Positions 18,476 to 25,739 of a stretch of 64,000 bases of DNA are shown here, piece after piece. Origin of the DNA: Nocardia otitidiscaviarum NBRC 14405 (GTDB lineage: Bacteria > Actinomycetota > Actinomycetes > Mycobacteriales > Mycobacteriaceae); the NCBI RefSeq assembly GCF_000308635.1, contig NZ_BAGD01000039.1:1-64000 (forward strand), written 5' to 3'. The translations under genes were made by a program, and so were the position numbers. The first letter of the stretch is position 1. Each line of letters begins with the position of its first letter. Below the pieces are notes generated by a model. The model saw only the letters and a program-made list of their open reading frames with translations, ran no database searches and had not been told where the DNA came from.

Positions 18476-19855
18476 TCATCCCACCCGGGCGAACAACCGC
18501 CCGGCGAGATCGATTCCGGTCACGGCACCGGATTCCGCACGAGTGAAGAACCCACGCTGTCCTCGCAGACCACCTTCGGTGACGATGTACTCGTCCGCCC
18601 CGCCAGGCAGCAGGCCGAGGATAGCCGGTGGCAGATCGGGCGGCATCTCGGTGTCCGCGGCCGCACGGACATCCGGTTTGATGGCGCATCCGATCGTGAC
18701 CGCTGTCCCCTCAGCAGTGAGCGTGAGCCGCATCATTTCGTTCTCGTAATACCCGATGATCTCCGCCGCCCGCGCCTGGTCGTAGGGCAGCGGTTCCGGA
18801 TCACGCTCGACCACCCCGAGGTAATGTTCCAGCACCCAATTCACCAAGTCCCGGTTGAAAACCAGTCCCGCGTCCGGTCCGGCGTTCGACATCACAACCA
18901 CGGCGAAGTTGCGCTCCGGCACGATGAGCAGGTCCGCGAACTGGCCATTGCCCGATCCGCCGTGACCAATGGTCGCGACACCGTCCACCTCGCGCAGGAA
19001 CCAGCAGATGCCGAAGGCGTCACCCAGCGTGGTGCCGCGCAACTCCACCGTCTGCTGCCGCATCCGGTGCAGCAACTCCGGGGGCAGAATGCGCTCGCCG
19101 GTCTCGGCCCGGCCGTCGCCGAGATGAAACCGAGCCCAGCCCAACAGATCCCGCACCGACGTCGCCATGCCGCCGCCGGGGTTGTTGGAGCGGTTGTCCT
19201 TCCACTGCCTGGCAACCGTGAGTGCGCCGTCCGCGTCGGCGTTGTGTCCCACCGCGAACCGCCGGGTCATGGTGGCGTTGACCATGTAGTGGCTGTGTGC
19301 CAGTCCGAGCGGTTTCAACAACAGCGACCCGATGGCCCCTTCGAAGGTTGATCCGGTGACATTCTCGATGACTCGGCCAGCCAGGTTGAAACCTTCCTGA
19401 CTGTAGGACGCCCGCGTTCCTGGTTGCGCGATCAGTGGCGATTCGGCGAGTTTCACCGTGTGCCGCGCCAAAGCGTCGTCGCCTTCGCCGGTATCGACGC
19501 CCAACTTCCACTCCAGCCCGGCCGTATGGTTGAGCAGCCGCATCACGGTGATTTCCTCCGCGACCGCATCGGTCGGAGCGAATTCCGGGACATACCGCCG
19601 CACCGGCGCATCCAATTCCACCCGGCCCTCCGCGACCAGCCGCATCAACGCGGTCGCGGTGAATGTCTTGCTCACCGAACCGACCGCGAACATGGTGTCC
19701 TGGTCCACCGGAAGCGGATTGTCCACGCTCGTCACCCCGTGGCATGCGAAATCTTCTCGACCACAGGCCGATACACCAACGGCGACGCCCGGCACACCCA
19801 ACCTCTCCGCCGACACCGCTACGAATTCCGACAGTTTCTGTGCTGTTTCGCTCAT
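18476..19855 (-). CDS. serine hydrolase, class C beta-lactamase/DD-peptidase family
   Basis: 459 residues. The SxxK catalytic motif is in VGSVSKTFTATAL, the Y-x-[NQ]-like motif in ASYSQEGF and the third-box HGG in TIGHGGSGNGQF, so the active site looks intact. There is no signal peptide, which suggests a cytoplasmic esterase or peptidase rather than a periplasmic beta-lactamase. The C-terminal ~110 residues form a lipocalin-like extension seen in many such hydrolases. ATG 19855 was chosen because the frame upstream to 19984 is not family-like. It is followed by the merR gene. Confidence 0.9.
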   Translation of the reverse strand: MSETAQKLSEFVAVSAERLGVPGVAVGVSACGREDFACHGVTSVDNPLPVDQDTMFAVGSVSKTFTATALMRLVAEGRVELDAPVRRYVPEFAPTDAVAEEITVMRLLNHTAGLEWKLGVDTGEGDDALARHTVKLAESPLIAQPGTRASYSQEGFNLAGRVIENVTGSTFEGAIGSLLLKPLGLAHSHYMVNATMTRRFAVGHNADADGALTVARQWKDNRSNNPGGGMATSVRDLLGWARFHLGDGRAETGERILPPELLHRMRQQTVELRGTTLGDAFGICWFLREVDGVATIGHGGSGNGQFADLLIVPERNFAVVVMSNAGPDAGLVFNRDLVNWVLEHYLGVVERDPEPLPYDQARAAEIIGYYENEMMRLTLTAEGTAVTIGCAIKPDVRAAADTEMPPDLPPAILGLLPGGADEYIVTEGGLRGQRGFFTRAESGAVTGIDLAGRLFARVG

Positions 19856-19867
19856 GCCTTCATGCTC

Positions 19868-19894
19868 GAACCCTGCCCCTGGGGCAAGGTCAAG
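19868..19894 (-). promoter_or_regulatory. MerR-type promoter/operator
   Basis: On the minus strand the sequence has -35 TTGACC followed by TTGCCCCAGGGGCAGGG, a near-perfect dyad (CCTTGCCCC and GGGGCAGGG) sitting in the spacer. That is the hallmark of promoters controlled by MerR-family proteins. The -10 match downstream is weak. It lies 13 nt before the hydrolase start, and the operon encodes a MerR protein. Confidence 0.65.
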
Positions 19895-19954
19895 CCCTGG
19901 GGGAGATCTTTCCGGCAACGGCCCGACCTGCCCACCCGCACGACGGCACCGTGT

Positions 19955-20070
19955 GGAAGGCAGCTGGATAGGAGGCTCGGTCACCCAGTGGGTGGAGGAA
20001 CTGACCTACGCCGTCGTCGAGCACCGCGCCGATTCTCGATGCACTACGACCGTCCCGGTCTGCGAGTTGC
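19955..20070. repeat. duplicated segment, copy B (two blocks fused)
   Basis: Block 1 (19955-20031) matches 14121-14197 and block 2 (20032-20070) matches about 14361-14400; here the 163 bp between them is missing. The LLM-oxidoreductase reading (SWIGGSVTQWVEELTYAVVEH) ends abruptly at the junction. Confidence 0.75.
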
Positions 20071-20374
20071 CAGCAGCGGTCTCGCCGACCCCACCGCATG
20101 GGATGACGCCGAACCGACCAATGGCTATGAGCTCGAGGTGTATGGCATCTCCGCGGACCTACCCGCCGACAGCGATACGATGACTGTCGCGACGGTCGCG
20201 GGTCCGCTTTCCTCGATCCGCTTGGTCAACGTGAAGCTGTTGACCGCTGCCGAGGGCCGGTTCTGCGTGAACAACGCCATCGGTGACGACATTGCTCGCC
20301 GTGAGCTTGCGCGCCGTTTCGCCGAACAGGGCCGCCCGCTATGGTCGAGCCTGAGCCGCCCTTCCGTCGTCTGA
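20039..20374 (+). CDS. hypothetical protein, possibly a partial gene
   Basis: 111 residues from ATG 20039, which lies in the duplicated block. After MHYDRPGLRV the sequence reads DDAEPTNGYELEVYGISADLP, then VATVAGPLSSIRLVNVKLL and NNAIGDDIARRELARRF. It has good codon character but no recognised family. A related start (MHHDRPGLRVELREPP) at 14370 leads to only 51 codons, so the start region was copied between the two loci. No ribosome-binding site is obvious. It may be the 3' part of a larger gene. Confidence 0.45.
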   Translation: MHYDRPGLRVASSGLADPTAWDDAEPTNGYELEVYGISADLPADSDTMTVATVAGPLSSIRLVNVKLLTAAEGRFCVNNAIGDDIARRELARRFAEQGRPLWSSLSRPSVV

Positions 20375-20528
20375 GGAATAAGCGGACTTCAGCGGGAGGG
20401 GAAAGTTGTCGCCCGGCATTGTCGAGTCCGCGCTATTCGGAACGGCCAGTGCGGGCCGGAACGTACTCGTTCGCCGCGGTTCGGCGCGGGCTGCGGCAAC
20501 CGCCGACGAGCATACGGATCTGCCGACT

Positions 20529-21500
20529 TCAGGATGGGTCTTCGATCCAGGTGATTGCTCCGCGGGCGGTGAGCTTGCTGCCATGGGTTCGGGCCCAGGC
20601 TTTGATCGCGGCGCTCTGTTCCGGGGTGATGCGGGACGTAAAGCTGTCACGCCGTACGCTTTCAACGCCCATCCGGTGCTGGGTGAGAAGCCGAGAGAGC
20701 TCTTCGAACTGGGTCGGTGTCACGAAGACCAGGTAGTAGTCTTCGCCGGAGTTCAGCGACGCCAGTACGGTTCCGAGGGCAAAAGCGTGCTCACCGATCT
20801 CTTCCAGGAACGCCTCGATGTAGTCGGCGCGAGGGCTGTCGGCATGTTCGGCGTTGAACGCGGCGACCCAATCCCAGGACAGCGCCGCAGGACAGGACCT
20901 CAGCGTTGCCAACTGCTCGCGGACAGACCGGGGATCCTGCTCGCGGGAGATGATCGCCATACTCGCGATCCCGTCCGGAGATTCGGCGGAGCGAAGCGAT
21001 TCGGCGAGACCCGGGGTGAGGTGGACCAGTCGTTGCGCCATGATGGACCGCACGCTGAAGTCGAAATCGGATTCTTTCGCAACCACTTCGCCGCGGTAGA
21101 TGCCGTCCGCGTCCACCCTGTCCGCAAAGTCTGCCCAGTCCAAGTTCGCTTCGTTGATATTGTTCTCCACGCTAGCCAACTGAGCGGGCACGACCCGGAA
21201 CGGCCGGTAGCCGACTCGGTTGTCACCCCGGGGCGGCAGGCTCCAGACTGCCAGGATGGGATGCTCGGGATGGGTGAGGGTGACCTCATCCGCGAGGAAG
21301 GACACCAGCGCCCCGCCCGGATGCTTCGCCCGCAGCGCTTCGGGGCTCAGGCCCTCGAATGCCGGGTCGTCGACCAGCGTCGTGTATGCCAGGAACCCTT
21401 CCCCGCTGGGTGTCAAGGTCTCTCGGACCAAGGTCCCCCACTCGCGGTCGTCACCGAACCACGTGCGGACGAGGACTGATTTGTTCGGTAGTTCCGCCAT
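20529..21500 (-). CDS. DUF6924-like hypothetical protein
   Basis: 323 residues. The first ~145 residues have the pattern I associate with DUF6924: SVLVRTWFGDDREWGTLVRE, VSFLADEVTLTHPEHPILAVW, FRVVPAQLASVENNINEANLDWADFAD and a terminal DGIYRG. The second half (EQLATLRSCPAALSWDWVAAF and YYLVFVTPTQFEELSRLL) is a separate domain I do not recognise. No catalytic motif was seen. It is cytoplasmic and stands alone in the accessory island. The family name is from memory and should be checked. Confidence 0.75.
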   Translation of the reverse strand: MAELPNKSVLVRTWFGDDREWGTLVRETLTPSGEGFLAYTTLVDDPAFEGLSPEALRAKHPGGALVSFLADEVTLTHPEHPILAVWSLPPRGDNRVGYRPFRVVPAQLASVENNINEANLDWADFADRVDADGIYRGEVVAKESDFDFSVRSIMAQRLVHLTPGLAESLRSAESPDGIASMAIISREQDPRSVREQLATLRSCPAALSWDWVAAFNAEHADSPRADYIEAFLEEIGEHAFALGTVLASLNSGEDYYLVFVTPTQFEELSRLLTQHRMGVESVRRDSFTSRITPEQSAAIKAWARTHGSKLTARGAITWIEDPS

Positions 21501-21737
21501 GCCCGAACCATAGCCAGCGGGGCCGACACACTCCGGTGCCAGTTCATGCCGATACCAACCGATCTCGGGCCCGCCCAGCGAGGGTCAACGGGCGGAGCGC
21601 TTCATGGCCCGCCAAGGGGTATCGGCGGATTCGTCGATGGGATGGCGTTCCACACTGTCGCAGTCTGCGCGTGGGAGCCGATGAATTTGCGGCCTCAGGC
21701 CGGTCCAAGCTCATGACACCGTGGAAAGGACACCGCC

Positions 21738-22343
21738 ATGTCTGAGCTTCTCGTCGACTTCATCACCTCCCTCGACGGCTATGCATCGGGAGAGGGGTGG
21801 CCCGGTTTCTGGGGCCTCGAGGGCCCGGAGTATCTCGCCTGGCTCGGCGAGCAGCCCGAGCCGACCTATCTGATGGGAGCCAACACCTACCGCCTGATGT
21901 CGGGCTTCGCCGCCGGTGAGGTCCCGGACGGTCAGGACGAATTCAGGCCCGAAGAAGAGGCGTCGGTCGACGGGCTCACGCGAGCGTCCAAGGTGGTGTT
22001 CTCCGCCTCGCTCGAGGAGCCGCTGACGTGGGCCAACTCCACGCTCGTCCGCGACGACGCCATCGAGACGGTCCGCGCCATGAAATCGAACGGCTCGGGG
22101 CCGCTCAGCACGATCGGCAGCCTGAGCCTGTGCCGTTCCCTGTTGCGGGCCGGGCTCGTCGACCGGTTCCGGGTCGTGATGTTCCCGGTCATCACCGGTG
22201 CCACGGGTGCGGAACGCATCTACGACGGCTATCCGGACGTCGCGCTCGAGATGATCGGGCATCGCACCTTCGACGGCCGTACCCAGCTGGTCGAGTACCG
22301 GCCCCGCGTCCTCGAACACCCGCCCCTCGGTGCCCCTGCGTAA
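21738..22343 (+). CDS. dihydrofolate reductase/RibD C-terminal domain family protein
   Basis: 201 residues of the RibD-C (DHFR-like) fold. The start SELLVDFITSLDGYASGEGW, YLMGANTYRLM, ASKVVFSASLEEPLTW and STIGSLSLCRSLLRAGLVDRFRVVMFPVI are characteristic. These proteins bind NADPH; many actinobacterial members are uncharacterised reductases, so a role in folate synthesis should not be assumed. ATG 21738 is preceded by GGAAAGGACACC. The 237 bp upstream contain no other gene. Confidence 0.92.
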   Translation: MSELLVDFITSLDGYASGEGWPGFWGLEGPEYLAWLGEQPEPTYLMGANTYRLMSGFAAGEVPDGQDEFRPEEEASVDGLTRASKVVFSASLEEPLTWANSTLVRDDAIETVRAMKSNGSGPLSTIGSLSLCRSLLRAGLVDRFRVVMFPVITGATGAERIYDGYPDVALEMIGHRTFDGRTQLVEYRPRVLEHPPLGAPA

Positions 22344-22502
22344 CGTCACGCATCCGCGTTCACGGCCGGATCTTCCCGGTAGGGCCGCTCGCGTGCGGGT
22401 TGCCGCTGTGTCAGACGCACGGGTTTGGGTAGGCCGTTGACAGAGGCGTTCGGGGTCCCCGGACGCGACGGTCGAGCGACAGTGAATGCGGAGGTGATTG
22501 CC

Positions 22503-22940
22503 GTGTCGGGTGCGCAATCGCAGCACATCGGACCCGGGCCAGCCACCCACGATCCGAGCCGGGAGCCGGTCGGTGAGCTGGTGCAGCAGGCGTCGCAGCA
22601 GCTCACCGAGCTGGTGCGTGGGGAGCTGAGGCTGGCACAGGCGGAGATGCGGGAGAAGGGCAAGCGGTACGGAATCAGCGGCGGGCTGTTCGGCGGTGCC
22701 GCCGTGGTCGGATTCCTGACCTTGCAGGCCTTGGTCTTCACCGTGATCGCGGCGCTGGCCGTGGCCTTGCCGATGTGGGCGTCGGCGCTGATCGTCACGG
22801 CCCTGCTCGCCGTGATCACCGCGGTGCTGGCGCTGATCGGCCGCAAGGAGGTCGATCACGCCACCCCGCCGACACCCGAGCAAACCATCGAAACCGTCAA
22901 AGCCGATATCGCTCAGATCAAGGAAAGCGCACACCGATGA
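22503..22940 (+). CDS. phage holin family (DUF1469-like) membrane protein
   Basis: 145 residues. A polar N-terminus with EPVGELVQQASQQLTELVRGELRLAQAEM is followed by two transmembrane helices (near residues 58-80 and 84-105) and a short acidic tail (EQTIETVKADIAQIKESAHR). This is the Phage_holin_3_6/DUF1469 pattern, common in actinobacteria outside phages. GTG 22503 is preferred because GGAGGTGAT lies 6-8 nt upstream. Its last bases overlap the next start by 4 nt (ATGA), giving a three-gene operon with DUF3618 and DUF4235 proteins that are typically stress-linked envelope factors. Confidence 0.88.
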   Translation: MSGAQSQHIGPGPATHDPSREPVGELVQQASQQLTELVRGELRLAQAEMREKGKRYGISGGLFGGAAVVGFLTLQALVFTVIAALAVALPMWASALIVTALLAVITAVLALIGRKEVDHATPPTPEQTIETVKADIAQIKESAHR

Positions 22941-23242
22941 ATCAGCCGGACTCGGAGAAGAAGACCGCGGCTTCCGTCGACGAGCGGCGCGAGCAGGTCG
23001 AGCACACCCGTGAAGAACTCGGGCACACCGTCGAAGCGCTCGCGGCCAAGACGGACGTCAAGGCCCGCGCGCAGGACCGGGCTGAGGTGGCCAAACACCA
23101 GGCCGCCGCCAAGGCGGAACAGTTGAAGCACAAGACCACCGACGCCGCCGAGCAGGCACGCAGTCACCCCGGCCTCGTACTCGCGGGTGTGGCGGGCGTG
23201 GTGATCGCGGTGTGGGCGGTGCGTCGCCGACGGAACGGGTGA
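22937..23242 (+). CDS. DUF3618 domain-containing protein
   Basis: 101 residues. The DUF3618 signature REQVEHTREELGHTVEALAAKTDVKARA is followed by an Ala/Lys/Glu-rich helical region and a C-terminal transmembrane helix (PGLVLAGVAGVVIAVWAV) ending in RRRRNG. The protein is probably anchored in the membrane with an amphipathic cytoplasmic coil. It overlaps the upstream holin-like gene by 4 nt and is followed 4 nt later by the DUF4235 gene. Confidence 0.9.
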   Translation: MNQPDSEKKTAASVDERREQVEHTREELGHTVEALAAKTDVKARAQDRAEVAKHQAAAKAEQLKHKTTDAAEQARSHPGLVLAGVAGVVIAVWAVRRRRNG

Positions 23243-23246
23243 TCCA

Positions 23247-23513
23247 GTGAAATCAGTCGACATTGCCTACAAGCCGATCGGTCTCGTCCTGGGCGCGGTC
23301 AGCGGCCTGCTCGCCGCGGCGGTATTCAAGCAGACCTGGAAGATGCTCCGCCACGACGAGCAGGTCCCGGAAGCAACCGACCCGGATCGAAGCTGGCGCG
23401 AGGTCCTGCTCGCCGCCGTCGTCCAGGGGGCGATATTCGCTGGAGTCAAGGCCGCCGTCGACCGCGCCGGCGCCACCACCACCCACCGCTTGACCGGCAC
23501 CTGGCCCAGCTGA
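23247..23513 (+). CDS. DUF4235 domain-containing membrane protein
   Basis: 88 residues, GTG start. DUF4235 pattern: YKPIGLVLGAVSGLLAAAVFKQTWK, then WREVLLAAVVQGAIFAGVKAAVDRAG. Two transmembrane helices are expected. It is the last gene of the holin/DUF3618/DUF4235 operon and is followed by a strong two-way terminator. Confidence 0.92.
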   Translation: MKSVDIAYKPIGLVLGAVSGLLAAAVFKQTWKMLRHDEQVPEATDPDRSWREVLLAAVVQGAIFAGVKAAVDRAGATTTHRLTGTWPS

Positions 23514-23572
23514 CACGCCCGGCGGCTGTCATGACGGTCTCGGGCGACGATGACTCCGGCACGACAGTGAAA

Positions 23573-23606
23573 AGCACCGCCGCGTGGTGAATCACGCGGC
23601 GGTGCT
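23573..23606. terminator. bidirectional intrinsic terminator
   Basis: A perfect 14-bp stem (AGCACCGCCGCGTG and its complement) with a 6-nt loop lies between the convergent DUF4235 operon and the SMR operon. AAA precedes it on the plus strand. Confidence 0.85.
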
Positions 23607-23616
23607 CAGCTGTGCG

Positions 23617-24027
23617 TCAGGCTTGTGCGGCGGCAGGCACGTCTCGGGTGCGGTCGAGTGTGGCGCTGTCCGCGAGTTTGAGCCAGATGACTCCGCCGAT
23701 GATGACCGCGAGCCAGAATGCTTTGGCCAGGGTCAGGGTTTCGTGGAAGAAGACCGGTCCGAGGAGGGCTGCGCCGACGGCTCCGATACCGGCCCATACG
23801 GCGTACCCGATCCCGACGTCGATCTTCTTCAAGGCGACGCTGAGGAAGTACAGGGTGAAGAGGAAGAAGACGATGGCGACGGCCGACCAGAGTGGGTTGG
23901 TGAATCCCTCGCTGCCGTTCACGCTGAGGGCGTAGCCGATCTCGAAACCGCCGGCTGCCAGGAGTGCCAGCCAGGGCCCGGTCTTCTGTTCGACCGTTGC
24001 GGGTGCCGAAAGTGGCGTGGTGGTCAT
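23617..24027 (-). CDS. SMR family efflux transporter subunit
   Basis: 136 residues with four predicted transmembrane helices. The conserved membrane glutamate of SMR transporters lies in LLAAGGFEIGYALS, and the helix-3/4 blocks IGYAVWAGIGAVGAALLGPVFF and LAKAFWLAVIIGGVIWLKL are typical. It is longer than the partner because of a polar N-terminal extension (MTTTPLSAPATVEQKTG) and C-terminal tail. It is the second SMR gene of a pair; such pairs often work as heterodimers of opposite membrane topology. Start ATG 24027 is preceded by AAAGGA. It lies 32 nt after its partner and is controlled by the upstream MarR gene's operon. Confidence 0.93.
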   Translation of the reverse strand: MTTTPLSAPATVEQKTGPWLALLAAGGFEIGYALSVNGSEGFTNPLWSAVAIVFFLFTLYFLSVALKKIDVGIGYAVWAGIGAVGAALLGPVFFHETLTLAKAFWLAVIIGGVIWLKLADSATLDRTRDVPAAAQA

Positions 24028-24059
24028 TGGAGTTGTCCTTTCACGAATGGGGGAGGGGG

Positions 24060-24380
24060 TTACACGGTTCCGGCGAGATTGAGTCCGACGACGCCGACGA
24101 TGACGACGGCGATGCCCAGGAGCTTCTTCCAGGTCAGGCGCTGTGCGAGGAACAGCGCGCCGATGACGACGATCGAGACGCCGGCCAGTGCGGTCCACAG
24201 GGCGTATCCGACACCGACGTCGAAGGTCAGCAGGGCGAGGCTGAGGAAGAAGGTGGCGATCGCGCCGCTGACGAGCGTGCCGATCGTCCACCGCAGGTTT
24301 GTGAAGCCCTGTGCCTTGCCCGCGGCGATGCCGACGGCGACCTCGAAGATGACCGCGATGCCCAGGTAGAGCCAGCTCAT
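24060..24380 (-). CDS. SMR family efflux transporter subunit
   Basis: 106 residues, the standard SMR length, with four transmembrane helices. The essential glutamate is in AVIFEVAVGIAAGKAQGF, and YALWTALAGVSIVVIGALFLAQRLTW and LLGIAVVIVGVVGLNLAG are helix-3/4 blocks. It probably exports a cationic drug or guanidinium-type compound with proton exchange, together with the downstream SMR subunit. The TATAAT promoter and palindrome at 24403-24424 precede it directly, so it can be transcribed apart from marR. Confidence 0.94.
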   Translation of the reverse strand: MSWLYLGIAVIFEVAVGIAAGKAQGFTNLRWTIGTLVSGAIATFFLSLALLTFDVGVGYALWTALAGVSIVVIGALFLAQRLTWKKLLGIAVVIVGVVGLNLAGTV

Positions 24381-24402
24381 GGTGAAGTTCCTTTCAGGTT
24401 GG

Positions 24403-24424
24403 ATTATAAATGCATGTACATGCA
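24403..24424 (-). promoter_or_regulatory. SMR promoter with palindromic MarR operator
   Basis: The minus strand carries a perfect TATAAT -10 at 24403-24408. Immediately upstream lies TGCATGTACATGCA (24411-24424), a perfect 14-bp palindrome occupying the promoter spacer. The same 14-mer recurs at the start of the marR gene. This is the classic arrangement for repression by a MarR dimer. Confidence 0.85.
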
Positions 24425-24465
24425 GATATATGGCAACAAAGAAAGATGTTGTGACAGCGGATAAT

Positions 24466-24945
24466 TCAGGAATCGAGCAGTGCTTCGATCTCCCGCAGGG
24501 CCGATCCGAGCTGCCTGATATCGACGCCGGGGAAGTGTGCTGAAGCCGCAGTCAGGAGTTCGGTGATGCGATCTTCGTACGGGGATCGCGCACTGCGGAC
24601 CAATGCCTCGCCCTGTTCGGTGATGACCGCATAGACGCCGCGCTTGTCGTCCGCGCAGAGATCGCGACGGACGTAACCCTTCGACTCCAAGCGGGTGACC
24701 AAGCGCGTCGCCGAACTCTGATTCAGGCCGACGCTCTGCGCGAGATCGTTGACGCGCAACTCCTTTTCGGGGGACTGGCTCACCAAACTCAGCGCGCGAA
24801 ACTCCGTCAGCCCGACGCGATAGGTATCGGCGAGCCACCGATCGAGGTTCGCGTCCACGGCGGAGGTCAGCGCGGCAACCTTCGACCAGGCGGCGCTGAC
24901 GCCACTCCGTGGCACCCGTTTCGTGTCAGGTGATTGCATGTACAT
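24466..24945 (-). CDS. MarR family repressor of the SMR operon
   Basis: 159 residues. The winged helix is clear: LTEFRALSLVSQSPEKELRVNDLAQSVGLNQSSATRLVTRLESKGYVRR, with the wing DKRGVYAVITEQGEAL. Cysteine in RDLCADDKRG is a possible sensing residue. ATG 24945 follows a TACGGT box by 6 nt, so the mRNA is probably leaderless. The palindrome TGCATGTACATGCA overlaps that transcription start. An identical palindrome precedes the SMR genes downstream. It therefore likely represses itself and the pump. Confidence 0.9.
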   Translation of the reverse strand: MYMQSPDTKRVPRSGVSAAWSKVAALTSAVDANLDRWLADTYRVGLTEFRALSLVSQSPEKELRVNDLAQSVGLNQSSATRLVTRLESKGYVRRDLCADDKRGVYAVITEQGEALVRSARSPYEDRITELLTAASAHFPGVDIRQLGSALREIEALLDS

Positions 24946-24957
24946 GCATGTACCGTA
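24935..24957 (-). promoter_or_regulatory. marR promoter with second palindromic operator
   Basis: TGCATGTACATGCA at 24935-24948 is identical to the SMR site. The minus-strand -10 TACGGT is at 24952-24957, 6 nt before ATG 24945. The operator covers the expected transcription start. Confidence 0.8.
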
Positions 24958-25072
24958 ACAGGTTCGCGGCGACAACACCAGTGGCACCCGCAGACCGCCC
25001 CTCGGCCGCAGACGCTTGTCCCGATCGCCGGTATCTGCTCACCGCGGCCCGACCGATCCGGGCCATCCGCGT

Positions 25073-25654
25073 TCAATCGGCACCGCCCGGGCGTGCGCTG
25101 GTCAGAGCGGCCAGATCGAGCATGATGCGACTGTTCCCGACGGCCAGCGTTGCCCGGCCGGAGTACTCGCCCGCGCTTTCGTAGTGTTCGCCGATGAGCT
25201 GGAACGCGGTGAGGCTCGACGGTTCGTCAAGGTCGATGAGCCAGTAGTGGGGTATACCTACTTCGGCGTACTCGGCGAACTTGGTGACGCGGTCGGTGCG
25301 TCGGCTGCCGTCGGAGAGTATCTCGACGGCGAGCAGCACGTCCGCGGGTTCCCAGCGGGGCAGATTGGCGGCTATACGGCTCGTCGGGACGACCAGCACA
25401 TCGGGGACTCGGACGGTCGGTGGTGTGCCCGGCTCGATGACGAGTTCGACCTCCGTCAGGACGCCCTGGTCGGTCGGCAACTGCGGTTCGAGTTGCGCGG
25501 CCAGACGCCACATGGCGCGCTGGTGTTGGGACATCGGCCTGGGCGACACGACGAGAACCCCCTCGACGAGTTCATACCAGCGATTGTTTTCGTGTGGGAG
25601 TGCGATCCAGTCGTCGAGGGTCAAGAGACGGTCCGGCCAGGACACGACATTCAC
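25073..25654 (-). CDS. Uma2 family (PD-(D/E)xK nuclease-like) protein
   Basis: 193 residues. The Uma2 pattern is complete: LTLDDWIALPHENNRWYELVEGVLVVSPRP, RVPDVLVVPTSR, LLAVEILSDGSRRTDRVTKFAEYA and GIPHYWLID. The PD...E...K residues fit the restriction-endonuclease-like fold. Uma2 proteins are widespread in actinobacteria and cyanobacteria, with unproven biological roles. It is a single gene; the start ATG lies close to a GGGAGGCAG ribosome-binding site. Confidence 0.92.
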   Translation of the reverse strand: MNVVSWPDRLLTLDDWIALPHENNRWYELVEGVLVVSPRPMSQHQRAMWRLAAQLEPQLPTDQGVLTEVELVIEPGTPPTVRVPDVLVVPTSRIAANLPRWEPADVLLAVEILSDGSRRTDRVTKFAEYAEVGIPHYWLIDLDEPSSLTAFQLIGEHYESAGEYSGRATLAVGNSRIMLDLAALTSARPGGAD

Positions 25655-25739
25655 CGCTGCCTCCCTTCGCGGGTACGAACCCTAGGCAAGTCTTGCACAC
25701 GACACGCCGTATTCGCTGGTCCGCAGCCCGGCGCGGGAC

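Noticed and set aside
20406..21479. 357-residue plus-strand ORF opposite the DUF6924-like gene
   Set aside because: Shadow of the minus-strand gene, which has the better domain signal and codon pattern.
22503..22940. Prophage suspicion from the holin-like gene
   Set aside because: No integrase, lysin, terminase or att site is near. DUF1469 proteins are common chromosomal proteins in actinobacteria.
10700..25700. Genomic island with a mobility gene
   Set aside because: No transposase, integrase, tRNA target or flanking direct repeats were seen, so it is described as an accessory region, not a defined mobile element.
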